64,000 nucleotides of DNA from Toxorhynchites rutilus septentrionalis (taxonomy: Eukaryota > Arthropoda > Insecta > Diptera > Culicidae): NCBI RefSeq assembly GCF_029784135.1, contig NC_073746.1, positions 186,501,983 through 186,565,982 of the forward strand, in the 5' to 3' direction. The notes beneath the pieces were generated by a model that was not told the origin of the DNA, did not search any database, and saw only the letters and a list, made by a program, of their open reading frames with translations. Position numbers and translations under genes: made by a program. Below are positions 21,861-32,605 of the stretch, piece by piece. Numbering within the stretch: the stretch's first letter is position 1; every line of letters begins with the position of its first letter.

Positions 21861-23065
21861 TATCCACGCAAAGACGCGTTGACCGTAGAACCAGACACCG
21901 TCCATCCAAATGTCGTTGAATTGAGCCAAAGACGGTTTTTTCCAAGTGAAATCCGTTGCCCTGTATTGAATTCCTAAAAAGACCAATTTCTTCCAATTTG
22001 ATTTATAATTAGAAATTCTGACATGGTTGGAATTAGTATTCTATTGAATTAATATTCTCTTCCTGCTATCTGTTCTGTTCTGAGATCGCAAATGTTCAAC
22101 GATATTATAACAAACGCTATTGTTTACAAGAGTAGCGATAAAATATTCTCATTTCATCGTCGTTTCCATCAGAAATTTATAGAAAATTTATTTGTATTGT
22201 TCGGCTTGTATCTGAGCTCGATTATGTGCAACAATTCATCAATATGTTCAATATATTTGGCCCAGCGAAGGGGGTGAAGCAAAAATCCTCGAGAGCCGTA
22301 TCGCATTTTTATGTGACTAAGCAACACGAGGATCACGCCAATCCAAGGTGAAAGCACCTCTCGGGGAAGCAGAGATTATATCCACTGTCCTGTCAAGAAA
22401 TACGATAATATGTCAAGCAGCTTACGACTCCCCCATTTTTGTGTGTCAACAAGCTACTTTTTTGTTCTGGTTGACGAAAGCATAATAATGAATCCTTTGT
22501 AATTTGCCCTCGTTATAACCCTGTCACCGAGAGATTGAATGGGGAAGGAAAATATGTTTCTTCCAACCACTCGACAACACGAAGAAAAATATCCTGCACT
22601 GTTTCCTCGAACACGTCTTCTACTTCTCTTCACTTTGATTGAATAACAAGATGATGATTTTGTCACAATTTTTCTTGTTATCAGATTTTGTCATGCTTAT
22701 TATTTTCATCCATTTGATTTTGTTTCGTTACGCTTAGTCGCCAATTTGCTACTTCACTACCCCAAGTTGTGTTGTGTACCAACGGAAAATAATTCTAGCG
22801 TTTCATGCTCCCACAGACATCAACAGCCATTCTCCACTTGCCAGGCGAAAGCGAAAGGGAAACCCGTAATGATGGATGTTGTATTCAGGTTCAAGAAAGC
22901 GTTCAGAAGACGAAATGGTCAAAAGCCAAATTTCTGTGTAGGGGCAAAATCCGATTCATCGGTTCATTGGAATTGCTTTGAGATCTGCGTGACTTTCACG
23001 TTGACGGATGGATGACGATTCTGTAGGGTTAGAAATCCCCATATGATTGAATCTATTAACCTTAC
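21861..23065. other. Intron adjoining the Ig exon cluster, no element recognised
   Basis: About 1.2 kb. I see no coding exon with splice sites, no terminal repeats and no transposase similarity. The short frames here (for example 22092-22277, 22746-23015) are unsupported. Confidence 0.45.
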
Positions 23066-23200
23066 CTTGTGTTATGATTGTGTCATTCTTCATCCAATAA
23101 TTGATTGATCTGGGGAATGCCTCCGAGTTGCATTCCAGCGATAATCGCTGTCCCAATGCGGCTCCCACCAACTGATCCTGAATCCAAATCATCGGTGGAA
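23066..23200 (-). CDS. Ig-superfamily DIP/lachesin-like protein, start of third Ig domain
   Basis: A 135-bp exon, phase 1 in and out, with donor caag/gtaagg and acceptor ttccccag. It reads FPPMIWIQDQLVGAALGQRL, then SLECNSEAFPRSINYWMKND and TIITQ. The Cys in SLEC is the B-strand Cys of Ig domain 3 and pairs with YRC in the exon at 7424-7576. The motif P-P-M-I-W-I-Q at the start of domain 3 is characteristic of insect DIP proteins. The intron after this exon is about 15.5 kb and full of repeats. Confidence 0.93.
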
Positions 23201-23291
23201 CTGGGGAAATGCAAAATAAATCACAGAAAAAAATATCAGTGATAATAGATGTCGATGCCAAAGGTAGGATCAGGATTTTTATCACACTTAC

Positions 23292-23420
23292 AGTGAACTA
23301 TCAGCATCACACGTTTACTCACTGATGGTGGAATTCCATTCGAGGCAATACACAAATAGGCTCCCATATTCAATCGATTGACTCGGGCGATTGAAAATGT
23401 TGACGTGTTCAAACTGGAGG
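23292..23420 (-). CDS. Ig-superfamily DIP/lachesin-like protein, end of second Ig domain
   Basis: A 129-bp exon with donor ttcact/gtaagt and acceptor ttttcatag on the minus strand. It reads ASSLNTSTFSIARVNRLNMG, AYLCIASNGIPPSVSKRVML, IVH. MGAYLCIASNG is the F-G region of a C2-type Ig domain with its disulfide Cys. Phase joins it to 23502-23648 (upstream) and 23066-23200 (downstream) without a stop. Confidence 0.92.
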
Positions 23421-23501
23421 CTATGAAAATGAAAATAACGACGAAATCACTGGCTGAATAATTGTTTCACTATGATGATGAATGGAATTTTCTCAAATTA
23501 C

Positions 23502-23648
23502 CTCCTGAACTAATTGGCTCGTTGCCCTCTCTGCGCCATATAATAGTCGGTTGGGGCGATCCGGAAGCAGCACATTTCAACGTCACATTGCTGCCCTCTC
23601 TCACTACCATATCTGTGCTGGTTGGGTAGTCCAAAATATTTGGTGGCA
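23502..23648 (-). CDS. Ig-superfamily DIP/lachesin-like protein, start of second Ig domain
   Basis: A 147-bp exon with donor aggag/gtaatt and acceptor cgattttag. It reads VPPNILDYPTSTDMVVREGS, NVTLKCAASGSPQPTIIWRR, EGNEPISSG. VTLKC contains the B-strand Cys, and the G-x-P-x-P-x-I-x-W-R-R pattern is the C strand of a lachesin/DIP second domain. NVT is a possible N-glycosylation site. Confidence 0.93.
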
Positions 23649-23778
23649 CTAAAATCGAACATAAAATACACATGTTGACCATGCTAAATACATATAATAT
23701 TTCAACACGAGTTAAGCATGAAACTGAATAAACAAATGATTTGCATTTCAAAGAAAAAATCGCTTGCATTTTACTTAC

Positions 23779-23986
23779 CAACAACATTGAGGAATCCAAT
23801 CTGATTTCTCATGGGATCGGTGTTCACCTGGCACATGTACCATCCCTTGTCGGATTCCTTGACGTCTTTTATCCGCAGCACCCACTTGCGTCCCTCCACG
23901 TGCGTTATGGTCATTCGATGATTCTTGGTAATCACGTGCGTTTGTATCGTTAGAATTGTTTGTGTGTCAACTCTCAGCCACGCCAC
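23779..23986 (-). CDS. Ig-superfamily DIP/lachesin-like protein, second part of first Ig domain
   Basis: A 208-bp exon starting in phase 0 (VAWLRVDTQTILTIQTHVIT, KNHRMTITHVEGRKWVLRIK, DVKESDKGWYMCQVNTDPMR, NQIGFLNVV). VAW-x-R-x-D-T-Q-T-I-L is the C-to-C' region of the DIP/lachesin first (V-type) domain, which forms the Dpr-binding face in Drosophila DIPs. KGWYMCQ holds the F-strand Cys. Donor gttg/gtaagt. The role in selective cell-cell adhesion of neurons is taken from the family. Confidence 0.95.
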
Positions 23987-24046
23987 CTTAACGACATTAT
24001 GTTTGGCTTTGATTAGAAGTCGACTATTGCTTCGGCATTGCCTTAC
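23987..24046 (-). other. 60-nt intron that leaves the frame open
   Basis: On the minus strand it begins gtaaggcaatg and ends gtcgttaag, with family-conserved residues NLQTYK just before and VAWLR just after. Its length is a multiple of three and it has no stop in frame, so retention would insert 20 residues between two strands of the first Ig domain. Family comparison says it is an intron. Confidence 0.8.
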
Positions 24047-24144
24047 CTTGTATGTCTGCAGATTATCAATCACGCAAATCAGTATTGCTTCCCTTCCCAG
24101 GGCAACTGTCAAATTTTGGATTGGTTCCCCAAACTTTGGCAAAT
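24047..24144 (-). CDS. Ig-superfamily DIP/lachesin-like protein, first part of first Ig domain
   Basis: A 98-bp exon with acceptor gaattctag and donor caag/gtaagg. It reads (D)LPKFGEPIQNLTVALGREAI, LICVIDNLQTYK. The Cys in LIC pairs with WYMC in the next exon. P-x-F-x-x-P-I-x-N-x-T-V-x-x-G-R-x-A is the standard opening of the mature first domain of DIP proteins, so only a signal peptide and a short N-terminal stretch are missing. The exon must receive one base from the preceding exon. Confidence 0.92.
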
Positions 24145-27100
24145 CTAGAATTCGAGAGAAGAAAGGAGAAATATGTGGCCCAATTATTACAATTTATTTG
24201 TGAAACGCTTTAATTCGACATTCGCCTGACTGCGAAGCAACAATAAAACCGTTTGTTAATTGTAACCGACAAACATATGTTTGAGAGGCTGAAATGTTAC
24301 AAGAATCGATTCATTTGAATAAGAGTGCCCCCGGAATAAATATTATAGATTCTAGTATTGATATTCATATAGAATAAATTGCTTTCACCCTTTTTTTTAT
24401 CGGGATGTAGTTTATTAACTGTTTAATACCAAATTGAAAACACGAATATTTCAGCGGCAAATTGAAAAGTTCTGCTTCTTTCAACTTCCGGCGGAATAAG
24501 TAATCTGAACATCACCAAAGGAATGCTAAATAGAGCGTCTAAGTGCATTCATCTTTGCTCCTTCCGGATGGCGTTTTCAGAAGAGTAGCGATAGCAGCGG
24601 AGCTCTCGCCGAAAAGGTATCCGTATGTGAACTTTTTCAACGGTGGAAAGCGTGCGAAATAAGTGCCAAGTCGAGGGCACACGAAGGGATACCCTCGACA
24701 GAGCAGTGTCAGAACGAAATCCGGAGCAATTAAGTTTTTAACCTAGATTTTCGTAAACTAAGCACGTAATCTGTTGAAAGTTATGCAAATTAACGTTATA
24801 GAGAAAGTTTTGTTCCATCGTCGGATAGTAATTTCACCGGGGTAGATTTGGTTGGCTCATTCCGTATCGAATAATGCGGGAAACGGATGGAAAACTTCAT
24901 CCCTGGAGCTTTTACATGAAAAAGATCGGTTGAGTTCCTTTATTCGTGAGAGGGGGCAGAGAATGGTTTGAGCATTTGATTTTTTCGCTCTTGTACTTGT
25001 TCTTTATTTTTCCTATAAAGCCAGGAAAAGTTATAACGAGGTATTGTAGATAAAAATCAGCTAACGTTTGTAGCTTTTTTTCTCATGTAATACTGATTGA
25101 ACGAAGATTGATTTTGTACCAGCAAGGGTTTAGATGAAATGTGTAGGAATTTGACGAAATGAAGTGGAACAAGTTTAATTACATTTTACGGAATCGTTGT
25201 TGAGGGCTCACGTATTCATCAACGAGTTCAATCTTGTTCAGAGTATACTTCTGATGAAACTTTCGTTGTAAGTACATTTATTGGAGCTTTGCTCCATTGA
25301 GATCACTTTATCACTTTTTTATCAAGCAATGTTTTCATATCATTTTGAGTCGTACTGAGTGTAAGTTTTCGTAATTTCGTAATTTCTCTGTCTGTATGAC
25401 TAATATCGAAGACAAGTATAAATAAATAATAAAAAACGAGTTGTAAGGAATTAATAAGGCACCAGACAAACATATACACATATACAGTTTTTTAATTACA
25501 ACAATAAATTTTTAATAATTCAAAAATCATTATAAAGTATTATTTTCATTCAAGCGTGAAAAGCTTATGTCCTATCTGAAGTTTTAGTCGCAGTTCCGGG
25601 AGTGCCTACAGATTTTTACGCAGGACTAAAAATCAAAAATGCAGCACATGTGTTTTGATTTGTCGATTGGACTGCCTTAAATGTCCTTTCTCAAAATGTG
25701 CTTCTAAGAATGTTTTCAGTTTTGTTTTTCTTTGATGTTCCAACTTTGATTAATTTAGCTTCGCTTCTATGATCACACACAGAAAAGCGAAATCATGCAC
25801 ACTTCATTCATTTCTTGACTGTTGCCATTAATTTTCGGAAAAAGATCCAGGATTTTTCAAAGAACCTTGGTACGGCTCAGCCATTTAACTTCGGGCATAA
25901 TAGTAATTCTCCGATATATGATTAACAATCCTCTTTTAATGTTTTGAATGTGCGTCTCTGCAAAGTGCTAACTACTTCTAACTGCTAACTATCTATTTTA
26001 ACAATTTTGAGTGCCAATTTCAATATTTTTGCGTACAGTGTCTGCTTGTGGATACAATGGTAATTGATAGAATTTTATAAATCCATTATTACTTCTTTCA
26101 TTAAAGCAATTATTTCAGACTCATTGTTGACATTTTCAAACAATAATTCTACTTCTGGTATAGAGCTTGTACTGACGTGCTGAAGCAGAGCAGAAGAGAA
26201 ATATCAAACAGGACGTACCGCGTCAGTTTTTCATACCGTTATGTAGAAGGTGTTTGTGTATGATTGAGTCAAACGTAAGCATTTTTGATTTATGTTTGGT
26301 CAGGGGTATCATTAATGGGAGCGGAACAAATATAGAATCCTCTGTGGCTGCAGTAGGTGTCTTAATAAATTATAGAGGCTTTAAACTTTTTCAGTTCATT
26401 CGCCAATTGGAGAAAAGCAATTTGGAAAACTAAACTAAACTCTCGACCATGTGGAAGACCATTTGGGAAGCCGGATACGAAGAAACCTATATTCCAGCTG
26501 AGAAAGCTGTGTTCTTCAGTTGAAAACTGAAGGTCAAAATTGGAAAAAAATTTTTTGATTATTTCTTTGAGCAATGGCGATTTCGTGAGTTACATTTACA
26601 ACTCCAACTGTAATTTTGTAAGAGGTACTAAGAAACTACTAATGCTGAGTTTTGATAATCTGTTCAAATTCGCTTTTTATTTCTATGCGAATCATTCGAA
26701 ATGTCGCTCTAGAGAGCCAGCAATCAGTACATATCAATGCTGAATTACAATTTGACAATCCGCCTCAACTGGCATTTTATTGAGTTGAGAACTGCTCACG
26801 CTGAATTCACAGGCCCTTGTTAGTGCCATCAAATATATGTATTTTTCATTCTTTAATTTCCATAATGTTCTAGCCGGTGATAATTTCGTAGTCCTATGTT
26901 AACAATGCGGCCTTGTGTAGACATCATCCTTCTATTTTTTTCTTTGAATTCAGTTTTTAATGGATTTTTCAAATATCAGTGAGGCATTGTTTTGCAGTTG
27001 GGTTTCATCGCACTGTTTATTACAGATAAAGAGTTATTCGTGCCATGTATCAAAATGGATGTGTAGTTTTCATTACCATTTCATTATGGACGAACAACGA
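24145..27100. other. Start of the 17.3-kb intron, largely featureless
   Basis: About 3 kb of AT-rich sequence upstream of the first Ig exon. I find no transposase, reverse transcriptase, tRNA or splice-bounded coding segment. The only recurring item is a short motif at 26375-26404, described separately. Confidence 0.5.
26375..26404 (-). repeat. Dispersed 30-bp motif (second of three copies)
   Basis: On the plus strand gaggctttaaactttttcag then ttcattcgcc. Its inverse is at 62720-62752 and a same-sense copy is at 1741-1772. Confidence 0.6.
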
Positions 27101-27107
27101 TTACAAA

Positions 27108-27160
27108 AATACTCCCTCTCCCTCTCCCTCTCCCTCTCTCTCCCTCTCTCTCTCTCACTC
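27108..27160. repeat. (CT)n-rich microsatellite
   Basis: A run of ctccctctccctctcc and ctctctct units on the plus strand. Confidence 0.9.
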
Positions 27161-27339
27161 GTAAGGTTGACGTCAAGATGGCACCTCTTGCTAAAAAGTA
27201 CTTAACTATCACCAATCATCTTCTTTCAATGGATACGTTTCAAAATTTGAAAACAATCGGTCGATTGGTTCGTGAGTTACAGCATTGAGAGTGAAGCAAC
27301 TTTTGTTATTGTGAACAAAAGGCAAAATCACAAATCAAT

Positions 27340-27605
27340 GAAAAACAATGGCAAAATTGCATGGATTGGACTTCGAATTGCTTCCGCATCCACCGTACTC
27401 TCCAGATCTGTCCCCCAGCGACTATTTTCTGTTCGCAGACCTGAAGAGAACGCTCGCTGGCAAGAAATTTAAGACCGATGATGGGGTGATTACCGAAACT
27501 GTGGCCTACTTTGGAAAAATCTAAATAGTACTATTATAATGGTATCAAAAAGTTGCAAGATCGCTATAATCGCTGTATCGCCCTCGAAGGCAATTATGTA
27601 GAATA
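27340..27605 (+). pseudogene. Mariner transposase C-terminal remnant
   Basis: The plus-strand frame reads FELLPHPPYSPDLSPSDYFL followed by FADLKRTLAGKKFKTDDGV, and after a shift a tail like YNRCIALEGNYVE. PHPPYSPDLSPSDY is the last catalytic region of mariner DD34D transposases. No terminal repeats are found. Dead fragment in the 17.3-kb intron. Confidence 0.75.
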
Positions 27606-27719
27606 ACAAAATTGAATTTTGCATAAAAAAAATATTTTTTACTGTGTTGCCTTATAAACTGTTCATCTGAACTGTTATTCCAAATTATTTTAAATTTGTC
27701 TTTGGTTGAACAAAAACAC

Positions 27720-27960
27720 AGCCACAAGCAATACAAGAGCTGCCAATGCATCCCGAAAAATGTACTGTTTGGTGTGGTTTGTGGTCCGGAAGAATCCTTG
27801 ACCCGTATTTCTTGAAAGATGAAGATGAGATCAACGTTACTATAAATGGTGATTATTATCGTGCAATGCAACAATGTGGGATACAAACCGTGTTAACGGT
27901 GGGATACCAACCGATATCGTCGAATTCTAGATATGTTCAATTCTAATCTCACTTTTGGGA
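27720..27960 (+). pseudogene. Rosa-type (DD41D) transposase fragment
   Basis: Reads MHPEKCTVWCGLWSGRILDP then YFLKDEDEINVTINGDYYRA. The same region in the element at 47257-49815 is LHPPKVTVWCALWTGGVIGP with YFSENEDGETVTVNSERYG. Only about 45 residues are recognisable. Confidence 0.6.
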
Positions 27961-28094
27961 TGTGAGGGTTTTTGGGTATGAGAAATATTTCTATGATGGT
28001 ATGGCACCCCTCCAAACATGATAATTGAAAATTTTCGGAAAACTCTGAAGAAAAAAGGGAAAATTCGGAAAATTAAATTCCCATATGTTCTACA

Positions 28095-28260
28095 ATTTTT
28101 ATTTTTCAATTCATCAACGGGCAGTAAGGGCCCCAATGATGTGCTTAAGGATATATAAAATTCTAAATCTACATTTAAATCTAAACATGAATCAAATGAC
28201 ATCGTATTACAATTAATTACATCAAATTACAGTCATCTTACTATAAATAAAATCGCTAAA
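28095..28260 (-). mobile_element. Possible LINE 3' end
   Basis: On the minus strand the sequence cttaagcacatcattggggc then ccttactgcccgttgatgaa with an AT-rich tail resembles 3' termini of insect non-LTR elements. No protein part is present. Confidence 0.3.
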
Positions 28261-28319
28261 AAATAAAGCGCGGTCGTCGTGAACAGTCGTAAACGGTCGT
28301 AAATGTTCGTGTTCTTGAC

Positions 28320-28640
28320 GTAAACACAAACATAGTGAGAGAGTGAGCAGTGAGCAGCTGCGATGCGTTTTGTGTGTGAGAGAGTGTGTGCGTCTGCGTG
28401 TGTTCGTTTGTGTGTACATTTGCGTGTATGTGTTTGTGTGTGCGTGTGTGTGTTTGCGTGTACGTGGGCGTGTGCGTTTGCGGGAGTTAGTTGGTTGGTT
28501 GATGTAATCAAAAACAGTGTGAGAGAGTGAGCAGTCAGCCGCTGCGATGCGTTTTTTTGTGTGTGAGACTGTGCGCGTCTGCGTGTGTACATGTGTTCAT
28601 TTGTGCGTGCATGTGCGTGTATGTGTTTTGTGCGCGTTAT
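28320..28640. repeat. GT-rich simple sequence with an internal duplication
   Basis: Runs of tgtgtgtg/tgcgtgtg. The stretch tgagagagtgagcagt...ctgcgatgcgtttt occurs at about 28337 and again at about 28519. The long frames through it on both strands reflect low complexity only. Confidence 0.8.
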
Positions 28641-29085
28641 GTTGGAGGGCACTACCTAATCGGCGCTCCGTTGGGAAGCGAAATCCTGCGAGGGTGGCTG
28701 TGACGGGGCGCGTGTCAAGTTGGAGGGCGCTTCCTAATCGGTGCACGTCTCGACAGGTAAACGGATGCTGTCACGAAGAACAAAAAAATGCCTGCCTGTC
28801 AACGCCTTATCGTGGCCTGGATGGAGGAACACTGCGAACATTTCGAAGGAGCGAGCATCATGGAGGAAGCCATCGACAAACTGGAGCATACCCCACGAGA
28901 GTAGCTGTGACGGAGTGCGCGTCATGTTGGAGGGCACTACCTAATCGGCGCTCCGTTGGGAAGAGAAATCCTGCGAGGGTGACTGTGACGGGGCGCGCGT
29001 TAAGTTGGAGGGCGCTTCCTAATCGGTGCACGTCTCGACGGGTAAATGGATGCCTGCAAAATGGTCATAAGCGCAGTGGAGAGCA
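28637..29085 (+). repeat. 288-bp tandem repeat with internal short repeats
   Basis: The block from atgttggagggcactaccta (28638) is repeated from 28925 at more than 90 percent identity by eye over about 160 bases, with a variable stretch between. Inside each block the phrase gttggagggc.ct.cctaat occurs twice. The plus-strand frame 28547-29101 is open through both units (WRALPNR repeated), but I recognise no protein domain. Confidence 0.75.
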
Positions 29086-29119
29086 ACGAATGGTGAATTA
29101 GAATATAGAGAAAAAGGGA

Positions 29120-29327
29120 AGGATCAACGCTAGCTTGCGTTGAAAACTCGTGAAGTGCATGAGCACAGCCGCCCCCTGAAGTAGTCGCCTAGATGTGGTC
29201 CCGGGGGGAATGAGGCTACGAGTAGAGGGCTTGGTTTTTGTGGGTGCGATCCCCACTCGACGTCTGGGTTATCCCTTCCCAGATAAGGCTGGAAGAGCGT
29301 TCCTCACCTCTATAAAAAAAAAAAAAG
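29120..29327 (+). mobile_element. Possible SINE-like element with poly(A) tail
   Basis: The segment has a B-box-like ggtgcgatcccca (29245) and a weaker A-box-like stretch upstream (gtcgcctagatgtgg), ending cctcacctctat and a run of A at 29314-29327. This fits a tRNA-derived SINE, but no second copy is in the window and the box spacing is not ideal. Confidence 0.3.
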
Positions 29328-29480
29328 AGTAAAGAGATTAGAGAAAGTAGAGAGTAGAAAGAGTAGAGAGTAGAGAGTAGTGAGAGTGGAGAGAGAGTGG
29401 AAAGTTTAAAATAAAGAGCAGAGAGTGGAGAGAAGAGAGAACAAAGTACAGAGTAGATAGTAGTAAATGAAGAGTAGAGA
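29328..29480. repeat. (gagta)n-type low-complexity tract
   Basis: Purine-rich imperfect repeats such as agagtagagagtagagagta. The minus-strand frame with repeated Ser-Leu-Tyr is an artefact. Confidence 0.8.
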
Positions 29481-29639
29481 GTTGACATTCAAAGTCAAAA
29501 TTGGAAGAGCAACAATTGATCGCAGAGAAAGAGTAAATGTTCGAGACATAGAGATATTTGGACTAAAAAAGAAACATTGAATAAAAGAAAACAAAATAAG
29601 TTGCGAGAGTCTGTTTGAGTGCAACAGCAAAGCTATTCC

Positions 29640-31956
29640 AATGACTTTGCGGTAAACTTATTAAAACATAGAATTGGGCCGCTAGTCACATATTAAAGAT
29701 ACACTTAAAAACAATAATCACGGGACTGTTTGTTCTGTAAAAAAAGAGCTAAATCTCCGACGAAGAAGCGTTCGGGATAAATGGTAATCGAACAGCATGG
29801 CTACCCTGTTGAAGAGTCTTTGTAGACCATTTAATCCACCGAACATGCCGTAGTTTGTACGTAGGGCGGGCAATCGTAACATCAAGTTATTTCGAAGAGC
29901 CCGAGGTCGAACGTTGAAATTATTTTTTTCCAGAAGACCGGGACAATCGATGCGTTCTTGTAAGGTATCAGCTATCATCAAAGCCCTGGCTGTGTCTCGA
30001 CGAACCGACAAAGTTTCCAAGCTGATCAGCTGACATCGGCTCTGGTAACTCGGTAATCGGAGGGGGTCAGTCCACGGCAATCTACGCAGAACATATATTA
30101 TAAATCTTCGTTGAACTGATTCGATCCTTTCGACACCGTTGTTGTAGTGTGGAGTCCAAACAGCTGCACCATACTCTAAGATGGAGCGATCCTGAAGATG
30201 AACCCCAGAGTTCTGGATGCTTTATTCACCATGTATGTGATGTGCGGTTTGAAAGAGAGTTGCACGTCTAAAATGACACCCAGGTCCTTGACTTCACTGA
30301 CACGCTCAATTTCCGTGCCGAACAGGACATAGTTGTGCAATATGGTCTGTCTCGTGCGCGAAAACGAGATGACAGAACATTTAGCGGGGTTAACCTCCAT
30401 TCGGTTAAGAATACACCAATCGGCGAAAGCATCCATCTGTCGTTGAAAGAAGCGACAATCTTCAATCGAGCTGACCTGAAGGTAAATTTTTAAATCGTCA
30501 GCATATGATAGCCGTGGACCTTCAATTACCAGATTTACGTCATTAAAGTATATCAGAAATATGAAGGGGCCCAGATGGCTACCTTGTGGTATACCAGACG
30601 TAGCAGCGAAAAAAGGGGATTGGCAATCACCTATAACGACGGCTAGTCGACGGCCAGTGAGGTATGATTGAAACCATTGTAGAAGGTTGCCGTTAATCCC
30701 AAGCCTGTCCAGTTTGGCGACAGCTATACAGTGGTTTAATCTATCGAAGGCTGCAGTCACATCAGTATAAATAGCGTCCGTTTGGGCATGCTTCAACATG
30801 CTGTCGGTGATGTAAGAAGTGAGGCACAGTAAATTTGTGGTGGTGGAGCGGCCCGTCGTGAATCCGTGTTGGTCAGTACTTATGTACGGTTTGCTGAGAG
30901 CGTCTAGCGGTTCCAAAATAACGAGCTCAAATAGTTTTGCCAAAGCGCAAAGCGAAGGGATGCCGCGATAATTGTTAATATCTCGTCTATTTCCCTTTTT
31001 ATGGACTGGGAACATATGTGACAGTTTCCAACAGGTCGGAAAAACACCGGTGGCTACAGAGAGTTGAAATATGTGGAGCAGCGGGATCAATAGGTCATTC
31101 ATGTGCGTTTTGAGAAAAGCTGAAGGAATACCGTCGGGTCCCGGGTTGAACGACGTTTTGAGCTTTGAGAATGACCTTGAAATCATCTCCGTATTGATGT
31201 CGAACCTACTCAGAGTTTGGTTAGAACGGGGGAGGTAGCTAGCAGCATGCCTGATATAGTCGTCGGTTAATGTTTCATCGGTGAAAACACTGGCGAATTT
31301 TTCTGAAAATAAATAGGTTGCAGATATCCTGCTGAGTAGAGGCCGTATTTCCGTTGAACGTCATAGACGAAGGCAGGCCAGCTTCATGGCGCTGCTCGTT
31401 GACAAAATTCCAAAATTGTTTTGGGCGGGATTTGAGTTTCCTCTGTATTCTACGCTGATAATTCAGGAAAGATTGTTTCGCGACACGTTTGTATTCGTAA
31501 TTGATTCTCGCATACTGGCATTGAAGAGTTTGTGTGCGGTATCTGGTGAACTTTCTTCATGCGGCCCTCTTTATGGATTTCATTCGTTGAAGTTCTCGTG
31601 TTTGCCATGGTTTTCGGGACGTATGGAGGCACTTCTTCTTTGGCACATGTCTATCGATGACATATGCCAGGACGTTGGAGAATGTTACAGCTGCAGACTC
31701 GACGTTAGCGGTATCTAATATGTCGCCCCAATTGAAGCTAGAGAACAACTGGCTGATACTACGATGGTCAGCATTACGGAAGTCGTTAGAAACGACTACA
31801 GGTGAAATATTGATATCCTGTAACAGTTTTGTGCCAACGGCAACCAGCAAGGGTGGGTGGTGAGGTGTAAGTTTCACGAGAGGAGCGGGAGCCTCGCATA
31901 AGAATGGGGCTGTATCCTGCGCACTCACAAAGCAAAGATCCAGGCTACGGCTACAA
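29640..31956 (-). pseudogene. Jockey/CR1-like LINE, 5'-truncated and frameshifted
   Basis: Minus-strand frames 31970-31557, 31186-30176 and 30080-29718 carry, in order, the end of the AP endonuclease (RSLDLCFVSAQDTAPF and later TPHHPPLLV) and the RT fingers and palm. The RT motifs are FKLKTSFNPGPDGIPSAFL-like, FPVHKKGNRRDINNYRGIPS, DVTAAFDRLNH, TSGIPQGSHLGPF and LSYADDLKIY with YADD intact. The C-terminus (PWTDPLRLPSYQSRCQL) is separated by a frameshift near 30175. The 5' end at about 31956 is cut by a Helitron-like piece. The family is the same as at 57628-62165. It lies in the 17.3-kb Ig-gene intron, in the same orientation as the gene. Confidence 0.85.
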
Positions 31957-32145
31957 TTACATAGTGACATGTGCTGTTAGTCCATTTGATGTTTGCGCTA
32001 GCGAAATTGATCTTTGTTCGAAACTGGAAATGGATTTTAATGTGATGAAACGTACTGCTATATCTTCTTCTATCTATACCAAAAAAAGAATCGCCGAATG
32101 TCAAAAACAAATTTTGGGAGGGACGAAGTTTGCCGGGTCAGCTAG
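31957..32145 (+). mobile_element. Short Helitron-like element ending CTAG/T
   Basis: The module gttagtccatttgatgtttg then ttcgaaactggaaatggatt is shared with 7826-7930 and 8098-8215, and the 3' end gggacgaagtttgccgggtc-agCTAG stops at 32145 before a T. About 190 bp with no coding capacity. It separates two different LINE remnants. Confidence 0.55.
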
Positions 32146-32605
32146 TCATTGATAAAAAGTTAAAATAAAAGTGGTTCCAGAACGAAACCCTGAGGAACAC
32201 CGAAGGGAATTGGCTTGAGGGAAGACAGTTTTTCATTGTAGAACACTGTTTGAGTTCTATCACAAAGATTCAAGTTAATCAAGCATGTGGCAGACCGAGA
32301 GAAACTAAATTTTTTTAAAAGTTTAGCGTGGAAAACACGATCGAATGCTTTGGGAAAATCAATCAACAGTAACATTGCCCTTTTCGTCAATAACACGAAT
32401 AGTGTCATCATGTACTTTTAATAAGACCGTTTCTGTACTATGCCCTTTCCGGAACCCAGATTGAACACCACTTGATAAGCTCATATCGGCAATGAAATCA
32501 GACATTTGAGATTTAATGAGCTTTTCGAATGCTTTCGATGAAGCATTCAGAATGCAGAATGGTCTAAGATTAGAAACATCGGAGCAATTAGTAGACTATT
32601 TTATA

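Noticed and set aside
22746..23015. 89-codon plus-strand frame next to the Ig exon cluster
   Set aside because: Opposite strand to the gene, no splice context, no domain.
28233..28652. His/Thr-rich 139-codon minus-strand frame
   Set aside because: Generated by the GT-rich simple repeat; low complexity only.
29216..29488. Ser/Leu/Tyr-rich minus-strand frame
   Set aside because: Antisense of the gagta-type purine tract.
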